A program made the translations under genes and the position numbers. From Euwallacea fornicatus (lineage: Eukaryota > Arthropoda > Insecta > Coleoptera > Curculionidae): a DNA stretch of 64,000 bases. The notes under the pieces were generated by a model. The model was not told the DNA's origin, searched no databases, and worked only from the letters and a program-made list of their open reading frames with translations. The stretch lies in contig NC_089550.1 in the NCBI RefSeq assembly GCF_040115645.1, forward strand, positions 2,232,001 to 2,296,000, written 5' to 3'. This document shows, one piece after another, positions 13,334 through 27,900 of this stretch. Position 1 is the stretch's first letter. Each line of letters opens with the position of its first letter.

Positions 13334-15085
13334 TTAATCCCGCACCGAATACTTCAATTTTAACACGAGACTCAGCAGTGGATCAAATACTAAAATAATA
13401 TTTAATCTGGCAAATTTTATAGATTTGCGACAATTTAAACTATCAGTCTTTACAACCCATGCCAACCGATACAATTCAAAGCAATAAAAACGCAATTTGT
13501 TATTGTGCCAAGCCTTCAAATCTTGCAACCTTCGAGGAACCATTGACCCATGTGTTTGTAAATTTGATTTAAAGAAACGACTTTTAAATGCGGCCATAGT
13601 GGGAGATGAAAGTGGAACCCATAACCGTTAGCTTCATGTCCACGATAGATCATAGATACCAGCAACATTGTTGCATAAGGTTTATTGGCAATTTCGACAA
13701 GTTTTTGTCAATACGCATGCACCTATGAAGAATTATCGTCAATAGTGCGACTTGTGCAATGTGAGGTGTCAGAAAGAGCCACACCCAAGGTTTTGCTTCG
13801 GGCATGCAGATTAAGTTGCTTCCTCATGCTGCGCTATTGCAATTGACATTTCGGATTTCTCGCCCAATCAGATCCCTATCGATAAAGTATTAATCAAAGT
13901 GAAACCAGAGAAAAAAATCTAAAAAAGGAATATCGGGTGTAGTTTATCCAGTATATCTAAGTGATCTAAACTGTTAATTGCCTGAAAAAACGGCATCAGA
14001 TGGGCGTTACGTAATCCATTGGTGGTACTGCCATTTATCTGCCGATTTCGTTTCGCTAATTATTTATGTTTTACGTCAGTTTTGCAATCAAACGTTGTTT
14101 GCCGAATGTTTATGAGTTGTACCTGCCGCCGTTATACAGTGCGTATACTGCGTATGGTACTCTGGGGAATGTAATAATCGTTAATTACGGTGGTGGTACT
14201 TTATAAGCTCTATAGACGAAGGAGTCCTAGATGGCTTTATGGCACCCACAAGGTCTTTGGTGCAGTCAGTTAGAACAAATTTTTGTACCAACAACACAGG
14301 GTATCCCTAAATGGTTGGACGACCATGCTGTACAGATGTCCGAGGTGCAAATGTAGAATAATTTAATAACAACCAGTGTGATTTAACACAAAAGTTGACG
14401 TTCATTGAAGTACCGCGCGTTAGTCACGTATTTTTTTGGTTTTTTGATTTTGCTTTCACTGTAATTACACAAAATATCCGAAAAAGGTAGATGGGGCTGC
14501 ACTTGATTTCCAAGCCGTTGTCTTCACGAAGCAGTTTGTTTTTAATCACTTAACTTAATTTCGAAAGAGCAAAGATAAATTTCGACACCCTGTATTATAG
14601 AAGCGAGACGTTTTACGTAGATATTCTCATCATTTGTGATGAAATCACATTTACCCCTATAAAAAAAAATTACGGTACGTAAAATAGTTTGTAGCGTTTA
14701 GGGGGGTGCAGAATACTCGATTTTATGATAAGTTTCTGTTTGTTTCTGGTCAAAACGCTCTGGTAAAGCGGATGGTTGCTTCGAATTATTTGAATCTCAC
14801 CGTACGGTGCAAATTCGATCCGAGTAGTTTTAAAGATATGAATCAAATCTTGTAGTGCAAAATCAAAGAAGCTGAACTAAGATTTTCTACCGGCCTGCCT
14901 ATTAGCTCAAAAAGAAGATACTATTCAAACCCGATGTCTATTAACCTGCCATTGTCCATTGTTGCCATCTTATGCAATAGATTCATGATAGACGCCTGTA
15001 TTACATTATCTGGCACATGATCCTTCTGGTACTTGTTTTACAGATATTTATATTTAAATAAATTTGCTTAAAAAAAAAATATATT

Positions 15086-15103
15086 GGGCGGGGGGAGGGG
15101 GGG
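15086..15103 (+). repeat. Guanine tract, possible G-quadruplex
   Basis: Runs of 3, 6 and 7 G separated by single C and A bases, embedded in AT-rich intron DNA. The long runs can supply four or more G-triplets, which satisfies the usual quadruplex motif. No nearby gene feature explains it. Confidence 0.5.
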
Positions 15104-18100
15104 CTCCGCCTCAAAATACGTTAATAGCTTAATAACCCTGAATCACTCACGAAATTTGGCTTGCGGACGCCTTCACACGTTTCCGCCTTATTTTCTTCTT
15201 TCTTCTCGGGTTTCATAAAAAGAAGCGCACATTTATGGCGAGAGCCACGCGATATGAACTCGTAAATCTAATAAGCACATTCTTTCCAACTCGTTTAATA
15301 AACATTTCATCCGGGTGCCAAGCTGCTTTGAGTAATGAGAGACGAAATGAAAAAAAGCCACTCACGGGACGCGAATAAAAATATCTTCGTCAACCTCTTT
15401 TGAGGGTGATAATTGCCCTTAATTTGGACGAAAGAATTAATTTTTCAAAATTGGAATCTGCAATACATTGGTCCAATGACTTTCGCTTAAAACTAAAAAT
15501 TTGACCGTTTTTGTGATTTCTAATTCGTACTTATCCGATATGGATCCCTCCCTCAGTTGCTGAGATATTAAGTTTTTTTATGACAATTTTTGATATTTTC
15601 ATGGCGTCTCTTAATGAGGGGCTCCGAAATTATGTAAATTTTTTAAAATGTCCAATTAATTATCGACCACATGGCATGAAATCCAAATCAGTAGATTGGA
15701 GAGAAAAACAGAAAATAAAGGTTGTTCGAACTGCTATTGTTAGACCAAAATATCGTATAAAAATGATTAATTATTGTATTACGCACCTATCTAAAATCTT
15801 CAAGGTACGGCTATGAATTGTATCTTTAGATCATGGAAAGTCCACGTCGAACTCGACAAACCACCGGGGGCATTCGTGAGTCAGTCTTAAAGAACTGTTA
15901 TAAGACATAAAGGATGTTCTCTCAATAAACGATAATAAAATTGAATAAAGAAAAATTGGGACGCATTTCATTTCCATAATGCAAAATTTATTTTAATTTT
16001 CTTAACTAATTTACTGAAGGTAAATATTTTTTACCGAAATTTGCCACTCGGTACTTAGCACGACCGCCGGAGCTGTCTACTGACACAGCCCATGCATTGC
16101 TTGTGGTGTTTCTGTTCAAAGTGCAATCATTGATAAAATTGAAAAAAAAGTCAAATTGATTTCGACAAAACATATGATTCTTTATGTACAAACGTCTGAA
16201 ACTATCTTAAAACAAGAAAATGCTGAACACAGAAAACGGTGTTTTTCAGAGATTCAGAAATTATTATTGTAGGTCTGCAAATATTACCTTCGCCTTCTCG
16301 GAAAATGTCTTTCGACACAAATTTCTGGATTTTAAGCGTTCTCGAAAGCTGCCAAAGAGTTAAAAAGTTTTTTTTGAAATTCTGGAGGGATTCCAAGAAA
16401 AATTTCACGATAAAAAAAACAATTTTTCATGATTAATTCAAATTATCGCACCAACCTAAAGGCGAGCCAATAAGGAAATTTCCTGTTGTGAAGGGAATCA
16501 AATAGGAAGGTGTGTTCTTAATCATAGAGAATTAAATTACCAAGATCGATAAAAAGTGGTTTCGGATACAAAATTGGCCACAAAGAAATAAGAATAATAT
16601 CTTGGTGAAGATAGCAAGATAATTTATAACAAAAAACATGAATTTATAGAGGATGTAAATCAAATTGGAGCTGATTGCTGTGGAGATTAAAATTAAATAT
16701 TAACTTGCATTAAGAAAGTGCAGTTTTTATTTTTATCTCGAGAACATAAGTGGATGTCGTTTATGCCACACCAATCAAAATGCTTATTAAGCTTAAGTAT
16801 ATTTGCTCAATACGGACGGTACTTGAAAATTCACTGAAATTTCTTTTGCAAAAGATCCAACTGTACTTTATTATCTCCATCAAACAAGACGTCGAAATTA
16901 GCTCGTTGTGAAAGAGAGAAAATTAATGGGTTCAATCTATCCTTTCCGCTTTGCTTACTTTTAACTGCCATCCATTTAAGTATTTTCGGCATTGCAAAAA
17001 AGTCATGAAGGGGCTCATTTTAGCACCAAACTGTGCGTGAAATCCGTGAAATATCATTTTTGAGTGTTGGCAAAATAAACCGCGAATTGCATCCGGTGGC
17101 AACCATCAAATGGAGTTAAGAGCAATATGACTTAACTATCTAGTAATATGGGTCATCGAACGACATATGCCTTCAGCCCCAATTGGTATTCCTGCGCCGC
17201 AAAATGCACTTTGCATGCATATTAAAAATTCCTGAGCTTTACTTCGTGGGATATCGACGTCGCAGAGCTACGTCACGGCGTAAAACATGGCGTCGCCTTG
17301 GTAACCCACTGTCGCCTTTGTATGGTTAGTCGGCAAGGCAATGGGTTTTGTTGTAATTTCCCTGGTCAAAAAAGATGAAACTCAGGTCAAAAGACCTAAT
17401 CTACTTTTTTCGCATTTTTCATCTTTCAAAGCTGCCGGCGATTAAAAGAAACTCATAAAGAAGTTCATTGAAGTTTTGGTATTTTTAGGGTTTACGCAGA
17501 AGTAGGTTCAATGAATAAGAGGTAAGTACCGAAAACATTTTTTTTCTCGCGAAAATAAGAATTCTATTCAGTTAATTTCATTAAAAAAAACCTCGTGTGG
17601 AGGTTTCAAAATTGTGATACAAAGTCGACAACAAATAATCGAAAACAAATTCGCACACTCACACAGGTATATTATACATTTAAATGGGAGGGCAAAGACC
17701 GAACTTTCACGTAAAGTTCACATTAAATTTCGTGTTCCTTTATAACCACATCGGATAATAAATTACATATCATTAAAAAAAAATCTTTGTAGCGAGATAG
17801 AGTGAGAAGAACGTATACTCATACATGTGGAACCATTTTTTCCCAATCGTCCGGTCCACGTCGGGTTCTCACGGTTTTTGTCTGAGAGTACAGTTTTGCT
17901 ACCCCATAATTTACGTTGCATAAGAATGGTTAAATTCGATACAAAGCAAACAGATGCGATGGATCGTCGAAGACATATGGTACCTAACTGGATTTTTTAG
18001 ATTGAAATACGAGGAAGCCGATGAGAAACACCCGCTACCTGATGCGGTACCTGTGGGGAGTCTATCGATCAAGGTGCAATCGAGTCTTTAGTATTCACTG

Positions 18101-21100
18101 CTTCGCGATTAAAAAAGATTCGGAACAGAGCTAAGATAGATTCAGTCCCACTTTCCGCACGCCGTGCGGTTACGGGAACCGAATATTAACGCATAACGTT
18201 TTTTTTTTTAAATAAATATCAAAAATTTAGAAAGAAAAGGATTACAATTTGGAAATCCCCAGCGAGGGTCATTTACGGTTTTGACGTGTCCAAAAAATAT
18301 GATTAACTTCCAAATTCAAAATAACATCTAGCTAAAATTCCTCAAATTTATCTAAAATGTCTGAGCCATCTTGAACCAACCAAAATGTTTTCTTATCTTC
18401 TCTAAATTTAATCGTCTCTAGAAAACTTTCTTAGAATCTGATAATCGTGTTCTTATTAAGTGGAAGAATTAAGACGGGAGTGTAACAATTAAATTTTCAA
18501 TTTCTTAATTCACACTGGTTGTGACACTTTTGCTGGTCCTAAAATAGGCTACAAAAAATTGCTATTAACTATGCGAAATGCCGAAATTCGCCCGCGCACA
18601 AACATTCGCATTCGAGTAGGTATATAATTAACCAGAGGTGGTTAACCCAGGTAAAACGCTAGTGCGAGCAAATTATTTTGGACGTTGACCTATATTTGTC
18701 AAGTTAGCACTCTGTCTAGCCGGATTCTCTTTATTTAAAACCTGTCCTAGGTCTACGTCACTCTTAGCGTCCATGTTACAACCAAATCCGCTTGGATTTC
18801 GACAAGTTGAAGTAAGTAGCGGACAATGCTTAAGCTAAAGGTTGTTTACTCCCATTGGGACAAATGTCTCACGTATTAAACCAAACATAAACTGGTTAGT
18901 TCACGTCAGGTCGGGCTAGAGTACCAGTTTTGTTATAAAACCTCCAAAATATGAGCTAGCAATTTTTACTTCCTGATATCCTGTGATAGAAGCCAAAAAA
19001 TAGAAAAAATGGGAAATAACAAAACCTTAATTGGAAAACCTTTTTTTAATTCGATTCGAGCTTAAAAAACCAAATTATCTGAAATTCAAACTAAAAATTT
19101 AAATATAGCAAACTCACAAGGGGATCAAAAAATGAAAAATCACAAGTCAGAGATATCAATGAATTTTGCGATATAAATTTAAAGAAAACGAAGCAAAAAA
19201 AATTCATTTCTATCAGTAAATTATGGGTCGAAAGAGGGAAAAATGACGAAAAATGCTTTCTAATTCGAGTCACAAATTCTCAAATTGCGGACAAAAATCT
19301 AAATTCCACTACCGTTTGCTGTCAGACAGGCTCAAAGTGATATATTGGATAACGAAATTGGGATATGATCCGATTTTTTAGAGACTACAGACCTTTGGTC
19401 AGCAGACGCTTCGTGGAGTGCTTAATTGGCATAAAGGCAGACGTGCGTGCGCTGCCTGCGTCACCGATTTTACATCAGCCAACAAAGAAGTCTGATGGAT
19501 CGCGAGAATGCAAAGATGAACCCTAATTCGACTCAAAGCCGTTTCTTTGATGAATATCTCTCTCAACTTCACGTGAAGTAACTTACAGCCAAAGGTGATC
19601 ATCATATTGTCTCTGTCAATTGCGAAGGTGTTTCACGCAGCTGCCCTTGCCTCAACTGCTGGTTAAACTTTAAAGTCATTTTGAAAAACAGTTCGTGTGT
19701 CGGTTAGTTCTTGCCTGACGGATGGCGCTCCCTGACGGGATATTGACGAACCATCCCTAAGCTGTCGGTGACTGTTCAGTCTATAGCTGTTCCAATCCAA
19801 GTTTCAAAGTACTTTTCAAAAGTGTTTGATAACAAATCCCGGTTACCTTGGAGTCGTTTCGAGCAAATTTTCAAATTTGCGTAGAGTCTTTCCCCACTCA
19901 ATAACTACTTAGCAAAGCGTTTAATTTATAACCGAAACTAAGGCCTCATCACTGTCGCATATGTGCGAGGATGCATGCGATTAATCTAACCCAAGTGTAA
20001 TTCTGAGACTGAGCTTATAACTCAACTGCACTCTCGAGACACTTTCCACGTTATAAATGATTATATTTACGGCTACCAAGTGATTTAAACTTTTCGTGTA
20101 AATCTTGACGATAATATTTAAAAGTAGGCCAATTAGTCTTTTGAATTGCAATTGCATTACACGCTCCCTATTCTCCGAATAGCAATAATATTCCTATACA
20201 AAATTGAAAAAACAAACTTCTGAAAAAAGTAAAGTAATCTAGAAATGTGTCTACGCCACAGTGTCAAAGTTGTCAATCAGACGCATTTGTTTTGATAATA
20301 GAAACCAGGCGTGGTGCACCACCGAACCAAGTGGTCAATTTCATTTTGCTCTTGGCCATATGTCACATGTGCCGAACAGCCGAGATTGTATCTTTAATGT
20401 CATAAAAGTGCGGTTTGACGAATCGGTACTGCTTTTCTGTACGGCGATTATGGTAATGGTACCAGTATTGATTCGCGATTGTCAGCCATAGATACGAATG
20501 AGGAACGACTTAAAATGCATTTTATGGTTTATGTAGCTTTTCGTGAAGTAGGTACTGTAAAGTGATTTGTTTATTGCCGACATCAATCGAAGTAATTTCT
20601 TTGAAGAGTTCGACAAATTCCGCAGTAGTACTGAAAATAAACCTTAACTTGTAAGAGCCTAAAGAAAAGTTCACAATTTTCACTTCTCCGTTAGTCATAA
20701 ACTTGGTAATATAGAACCAAGCCTATACACTTAACAGCGGAGTATTGGTTTAACAAGACGTTGATATACACTCAGCCAAAGGCTATCTTTACTCCATCGT
20801 CTATTATCTTTATATAAGAGTAACACTTGTTATTACGTAACTTTTATTATCCATTATTACCGTTCCCTTCTAAGATCATCCTGTTTAATTGGACCGCGAA
20901 GAATTTAATAGCGCTGGCACTAGAAAAAATTATTCTGAACGCTTAGCGATTGCTCGAATAGAGATTGGAAGGCAAATTATTATCTTTCGTGCAAATTCAA
21001 ATGAAATAAACAATAACTACCAGTTTCTGAATCAACGAGTGTATTAATGAAGAGGATTAATGACCGAGACAGAAACGCCCGATAAATGTCAGGTGCTGGT

Positions 21101-21353
21101 GACGTCATTATAGGTCACGTGATAGATGCATGATGTGCATATCTGTTCCATATTGTATTTTTAGAATATGTACTGTTCTTCAAAGATCTTGCTTGAACAC
21201 AGGTTCTATCTGCAATGATTGGATGACCACATTTCATTATAACATTTGAAATAAAAATTTATCTTCAGATTTTGTTCCGTCTTTAACATTTTTATTCACA
21301 TATTGAAATCAGGTTCGGGAAAGTATCACAAAAAATTGAAAACTTTCGAATAA

Positions 21354-22219
21354 ACAGGGCGTTTGAAAGGTTGATACAAAAATTAATGAGTTGAAAGTAG
21401 AGCCAAAAATGGTTAAAAAGGTTCCTGTGACATTGACCCGACGGAGCGCCACTAAAGAGATACGGCCCTCCAAAGGGGCCCTATCGTGTGGATATTTTTT
21501 AAAATGACCTTTTTTCTGATTAAGACAATGGCATGAAAATTGTAGGTTGTAATCATGCCATAAGGATCTTTAATTATCATAAGTTTCATCAAAACCGATT
21601 ATAACTAAAGATAGTTTTCTAATTACTTTTGACAGAAATTTTGCGAATTGTTTTTACTCTTTTGAATTATCATGTAAACAACATTACTTTTTAATGAATT
21701 AGACTTTTTTGAAGAAAAAAATTTCTATTCTTTGTTCGAAGCCTGGGTAGTTTTGCAAATCACTGACACAACGAAACGGTCACCATCGAGGACACCCTGT
21801 ATGTGAAAATGTGTCACTGTTCCGACTCAGACGTTATTTAAAAAATAATTATATCTGACTGAACCACGCAGAATTCGAAAAATTTGTTCTTGAAAATAGT
21901 TGAATTTGTTAAAAAATAATGTTACCTGCTCGATAAAGCAAATGGATAAAAAAAATTAGGAACATTTCTCTTAAGGGTAGTTAGAAAACTACCCTTGTAA
22001 TACGATTATTACCGGCAATTTGCATTCCATTATATTAATCAGAACAAGTTTTTTTGAATTGAAAGATTTAAAAAATGTATCCAAGTGGTAGGAGCCACTT
22101 GGAGGGCCACATCTCAGTAACGGTACGACGTAGGGCCAGTGTTTGCGGGGACTTTTTCGCCATCTTTGGCTCTACTTTCACATCCGTAAGTTTTGTACCA
22201 ATTTTTTCAAAAACTCTGT
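21354..22219. mobile_element. Long terminal-inverted-repeat element (about 870 bp)
   Basis: Left arm (about 21354-21486) and right arm (about 22083-22219) are inverted copies over roughly 130 bp. They share GAAAGTAGAGCCAAARATGG, GGCCCTCCAA and outer ends ACAGRGYKTTTGAAA when the right arm is read in reverse complement. I estimate about 70% identity by eye. The interior is noncoding and AT-rich, with a perfect hairpin at 21973-21996. There is no transposase ORF, so it is probably a decayed MITE or foldback-type element. Confidence 0.6.
21973..21996. repeat. Perfect 10-bp hairpin inside the inverted-repeat element
   Basis: AAGGGTAGTT, a 4-base loop AGAA, then AACTACCCTT, an exact inverse. It lies in the interior of the 21.4-22.2 kb element. 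Confidence 0.7.
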
Positions 22220-24654
22220 ATCTTTATGCGGGGCGCCCCAGATCAAAGTGTTGATATTTTAATTGCAGGTTCTACTAGTAAATTGAGTATTTCTTTTGCA
22301 TGTGCCGATTTTTGAAGAAACAACTTGTCAGAATCGTTTAAGTATATCAAAATTTCGTTAATTCCCTTCGGAAAAGTTTCGCCGATCCAATCTCTTCCAT
22401 ATGCATTTTATACCGAATTTGGCATTAACTCGGGTATACCTATAGATGCCTTATTACATCTGATGCAAATTTGAGAAAATCCCCTTGTCTTGCGAGCAAT
22501 TGCAAGACTAACGACCAACCATCAGGCACAAATTGTCGTCTTTATAGCCCGCGGGAAGCATTAAAAAAGCTGTTTTAGCCATTTGTCTGGCGAGTTGTTA
22601 ACCTATGCCGAACACCAACCTCTCCATCTCTCCTCTCAAGTTGAAATGTTCAGGTACTCGCATATATGGGCACCGCCGTTATTGCGTAATATCAACTCGC
22701 CTTTATATGGAATTAATTTGATCGTTATTTATTTGATTGAAAATGCGTTCCAATTCCCATTTGTTTGCGTCTTACACACGCGTTTTAAGCCGCATTTCGC
22801 ACCTGCCGCTTGTAAACATCATCAGAGTTTCAATATTCGAAACTGCCCATGTGGGTACTACCCAACCTTGCTGCGGTTAGAGGAGAAAAAAAAAAAACCC
22901 TCTACAACGCTACTTCAGGCCCTGTAAAAGTACCGTTTTGGGTTCATATCGGATCGTTATTGTGACGTTGATGATGGTTTTTGGTAATATCGAAGTAACT
23001 TGGTACCTTCTCGTCTCGTCTGAAGAATGTAATTATGATGCAATACTCGCATTAATCTCACACCATCTGTTAAATGCGCGCTTTTATCACTGCAATTAAA
23101 CACTGGGCTGCAATAAAAGTGCGAAAATAATGCGAAAATGGGTCATACTGATTGTATCTTTCTGCAAAATTGCGTTGTTACGCAAATTCAAAAATAACAA
23201 TTACATACATATGCAGAGCCATAACCGTGGTCATTGTTTTTGTATTATAAGGAAAATGAGACTTATTAAGGACTTTCGAATTATTCAAACGTAAGCGGTA
23301 GCATTGTATGGTTTCTTAAGTGAGAAAAATACCTTAAAGTTTTAAAATTCAAATATTCTTCACTCAGAATCCTTACGGCAAACACTTGAACAAATTTTAG
23401 TTCATGGAAACAGAAGCACAATGGTTTTAAACACCTTCTATAAGTTCAATTCAGTACAATTCTTTAAGTGTGCCATAACCAACCGAAACCGACAAATTTC
23501 GGCAACCATTAATCATTCTACAGAGTCTCCAAAGCCCCACTGCCAAAAACAAACCTTAAATTGCACCACAAACATGCGTTTTGCCCCATTTTGGTGCATC
23601 CCTTTATGACATCTCTATAAAAGTTTATTGTTGGTGGTTCGGCCTAGAATGACATAAATTGAAGTCAACTGTTCCTTGATTTATTGACGTAGAATGGGTT
23701 CCATTTTCTTAGAACTTTGTTATATCATGGGTTAAAGTGAAATTTTTTTAGTTAATGTACCTTCTGTGGAAGAATTTAGTATATTGTGGCAATAAATCAT
23801 TGAAAATACACAAATTTAGTTGCTAATAATTATTTTCCGACATTTTGTTTCCTTCGATACGAGCAAAATAACAAGGGCTAAACTGTAATTCATGATTCTC
23901 AGCAATCCAGTCGTATCACGAAAGTTGTGTGTTTAGGAACCCAACGAAATAATTTTTATTTATTATTTATTATATATGTTTTATTTATTTTTAATTTGAA
24001 AATTTCAATTGACATATCCGACGATATCAGAAAATTTAGTAAAAAGTTATTTCTTGTTACCTTTAAAAGACCATTTAAAGGTATATTTTAAAAAAATTGC
24101 CACTTTGTGATTTTTGCTTTTTGACTTCAACGTCGCCGTACTGTCTGACCCAAAATCCAAGTTTGCGGGCAACCATCATTAATGTTATTTTCTAAATACG
24201 GTCCTGGATTTTTGAATTGTATTCTAAAATTCCCTTTTATTCGAGCTACCATTGTCTTGCGCACAAAAAGCCCCCCTACGCAATTAAGGATGCTTCAATT
24301 TTAAATTTTATACGATATCGTAAAACTTTCGTACTTAAAATTTTTGCCTCGCACCATTTTTATAAAAATCCACCGTTACCACACATATTTCGGACCCTGT
24401 ACGTAGCTACTTCCAGAGAACATTTAAAGGAAAATAAATAAATAAAAAAAAAACAGAACGTAGAATTTTTAATTAAATTTTTCGCAAGAAATATAACGAC
24501 GGAATTAGAATAACCGATGAATGATAACTGAGATGAAGGAAAAAAAGTGAAGAAACAGCGTTTTATTGGCACAACAAAATTGCGTAAATTCTAAATTTTT
24601 GAGTTATTTTGAGCACCAACAAACTCAACGAAAAAAAAAAACAATCTCCGTCCT

Positions 24655-24960
24655 GCGCCCATGGCCACTTTCTACTTCTGTTCAGCTGTCTAGCAATGGT
24701 GGTTGTTCACAAGACTGATCAGTTATCCGCAAGACTCCGTCGCGGTGATGTTGCGCTTGTGAAGCCCCCTTAAGGCCCACTGTCCAATACGAGCGGTCGT
24801 CGTCGATGAGGTGAACGAACGCGCACTCTTCACCAATTTTTACACTCGACGACGGAAAATAATTTTCGGGTCCTCATCACGGTTTTCGACCGAGAAAAAC
24901 ATGGAATACTACAGGAAATTCACTGTTAAATGCGTGGTGATTTGCGACTTGGTGATTGTT
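24655..24960 (+). promoter_or_regulatory. GC-richer island, candidate promoter or 5' UTR exon
   Basis: About 300 bases with CpG-containing words (CGGTCGTCGTCGATGAG and similar) in an otherwise AT-rich intron. It lies 7.2 kb upstream of exon B on the same strand. It includes an initiator-like TCAGTT near 24719 and a 22-codon ATG ORF at 24900. There is no clear splice donor or TATA box. It is offered only as the best candidate for an exon B promoter in this stretch. Confidence 0.2.
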
Positions 24961-27900
24961 TTGTGAAGTGTCTCAAGTTTTCAATTGGATTAACCCTTTT
25001 TCAGTCAAGAGTGTCAACCGCAGGTTTGTCTAGCTCAAAACTGTTCAAACCCATGATAAAAGCAATTTGTTATCGAGCTTGATTTATACAGATTTTTTTT
25101 TAATACACGTTGTACATAGTGACCTTTAAAAAACGCTACGAATTTTGTACGGTCATGTCTTGGAAGCCCGGTAAAAACGTTAAAATAAGACACTACTGAT
25201 TCTAAAAACAATTATTAGTACATATAGTATTATACTATGTATTAGTAACGCAATAGTTCTAAGAGAGTACATGCAAGAAACCTTGTTTTAAATTAGTATT
25301 ATTATTATTATTTAAAATGAACTCGATTTGCGATGGCCACGTTGCAGTCCAGACTTAAATCCGATGGATTAGTTTAATTAGAGTTAGGTGGAGCAATTTG
25401 TTTACAAACCACTACAAATTCGTGGCGTTAATTACTTTAAAAAAATTAATTGTAAAAAACTGGAATCATCTGCATCAAAGTCAACTAGATTCTGTAATTG
25501 GAATGTGAATAACATCTGCTCAATTTGAAGACGGCCTTACATGCAGCCTTTTTAGTTCTTTTAAAATGTTTTAAAATAATAGTTAAAAAAATATATAAAA
25601 CGAGGTTCTTTGCAGGTATCCTTGTAGGAATATTGGGTTAGCAATACATTTCAAAGCCGAACCTACGTGTAAATTTTTTTTCATTGATATAATTTGAGGA
25701 TTTTTACCGTTTTTTTTTATGGCCCACTGTGTAGTTCTTGCAAATTGCTAGTTCTCATGGTTTTTCTTCAACAGATATGATCGGTTAGTCTGACACACTT
25801 TATGTGTGGATTGTCAGTATTCAATGTGCGACAAAAGTGCCGTTATTAATTCAGTTTTAGTTGTAATGCCTGTGGATGACGTTTTAAAAATTGCGTTGGT
25901 GTGCCCACTGACTGTTTGCATTGCTAATTTGCATTGGGTTATTCTCTCCAAAGAGCTTTTATTGTAATATACTATCGTAAATGTAAGAGAAAATAATATA
26001 ATGCATATTGAAATATAGCACAGTTATGCAAGCGTTCAAATTCGCCAAAATTGTCCTTTTAAATAGATTTTTATTTAAATACGTAGATTCTATGTTTAAC
26101 TATATTTTCTCAAGGATTTTTCTTACTGAAACTGCAAATATAAAATTTTCGGACAAGACTAAAATTTAAAAAAAAATTCTCTGTATGTTCATAAGTTGTC
26201 TTTTGATGCGTCATGACATTCTGTCCCTAATGCAATTTGAACGTATCTGTCAAAATATAGCTGTAATTTAGACATGTAAATCCTGTACGCTGACTCTTTT
26301 TTTTTAGTTCTGTAAATTTGGTCCTATTTTCTCTTTTTGCTATACGCACCTCGTAACCTACATAATTTCACGTCATAATTCATGTGTCATATAAATAATG
26401 AGGTTTATCTGAGGAGAACTTAAATTGGTAATTAATTAAAAATTAATAAATACGGCATGATACAACTTGCTATAAAAAAACTTGAGTTCTAAAGTGGTCG
26501 ATATATCAGTTTTGACGTTTCCAACTTTTTTAGATTGCATTCATAGCTAACTTTCCAGAAACTTCCTTTTCTAAATAAATAGAATTAGCACAGATTAACA
26601 CGTAACGAACATTCCTGAAAGTTTACAAATAAAAATTGGTTGAAAATATGAAAATTCATTATGACGTCCATGGGAAAAATACGTTTCTTCCAACGGACTG
26701 AAAAGGCTGTCTTTTAATGATACGAAACAAGCTGTAAAGTGTCACTTTTAATGCTTAGGCAACAAAGCAACCCCTTTATGGCTTAGGCATTGAAAAGTTT
26801 TTCAGTTACTGCAAATTTGATAGATAAACTGCAGTAAAAGTTTGCCGCCTCACCTTACTTCATGAATATCGCTACTTGTGAAACGAATAATTAATGTGTG
26901 TATATTTTATATTCTAAACGATATGGAAAAATCGGGCAACAGACTTTGATTCTTCGTAAAAATCTTCTGTCCATAATGGGTGTTTACAGGGAATTTGTCG
27001 TAAGGAGTAACTGTTACTTTGATGTTGACGACGACCACGGGACGTGCTATAAAGGATTTCAATATTAGATCATAGAATTCGCATTAAGAGGAAGAATAGA
27101 CCGAAGAAGAGAAACCTTCAAACTCTCACCCATCTGACAAAGGATCAGCATCAGGCGAGAATCAAATTTTGAGAACTCCCGTATAATCCTCTTTATGAGA
27201 CACTTGAATGCCTTATCTGAGGGTGGAGACACAATAAGCCACAATACCAATCCCTTCTCAAGCATCATCGATCGAATCCCCAATAAATCGCCAAACCAAA
27301 GTAGCAAGACGCGTTTGCTTTATCGCAGCATAACGATTACATATAGACTATTACATAATGGTCTGTGTATACACATTTGCATGGTATTTACATTATCAAT
27401 ATGACACCGTTCGTATCACATAACATAACACTAACAACGGTTCCTGGCATGGAATGGAGCACAACGGAAGGGATTACGTTCAAACAGGTTGAGGTAGGCG
27501 AATTAGATATTATTCCGACGAGATATCCCATTTCTTGACGACTAGGAAGCGAAATTTGAGGATTTAGATCGGATGAAAGACAAGAGTTAAGAACAAATAA
27601 TAAGCGAGTTCTTGAACTTTTATATCTAATTATAACCACCGCCTACACTGTAAATCTTAATTACTACTTGCAACATTAGAAAGAAAATCAACGATGTTTC
27701 AGCAACATTTCGGAATTTTATGGTTTTTACCTCTTCAAGGTTCAGGGAGGGTCTATTCAACTCGTAATTCCATCATTGAACTGCGATTAGATTGGAATAA
27801 TTAGATATATATATTGATTGTGGAAATTCTTTTAAAAAAATCTGTGCTGTGCGTGAAACATCCATGAAGGACAACGGATTATGATACCTAAGGGCCAAGC

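Noticed and set aside
17462..17480. Near-match to an ecdysone element (AGTTCATTGAAGT)
   Set aside because: One core mismatch breaks the second half-site. One-mismatch sites are expected several times in 64 kb.
22583..22927. 114-codon + strand ORF in the A-B intron
   Set aside because: It starts with a non-ATG codon, ends in a poly-A derived KKKK run, and resembles no family. The sequence looks like ordinary intron.
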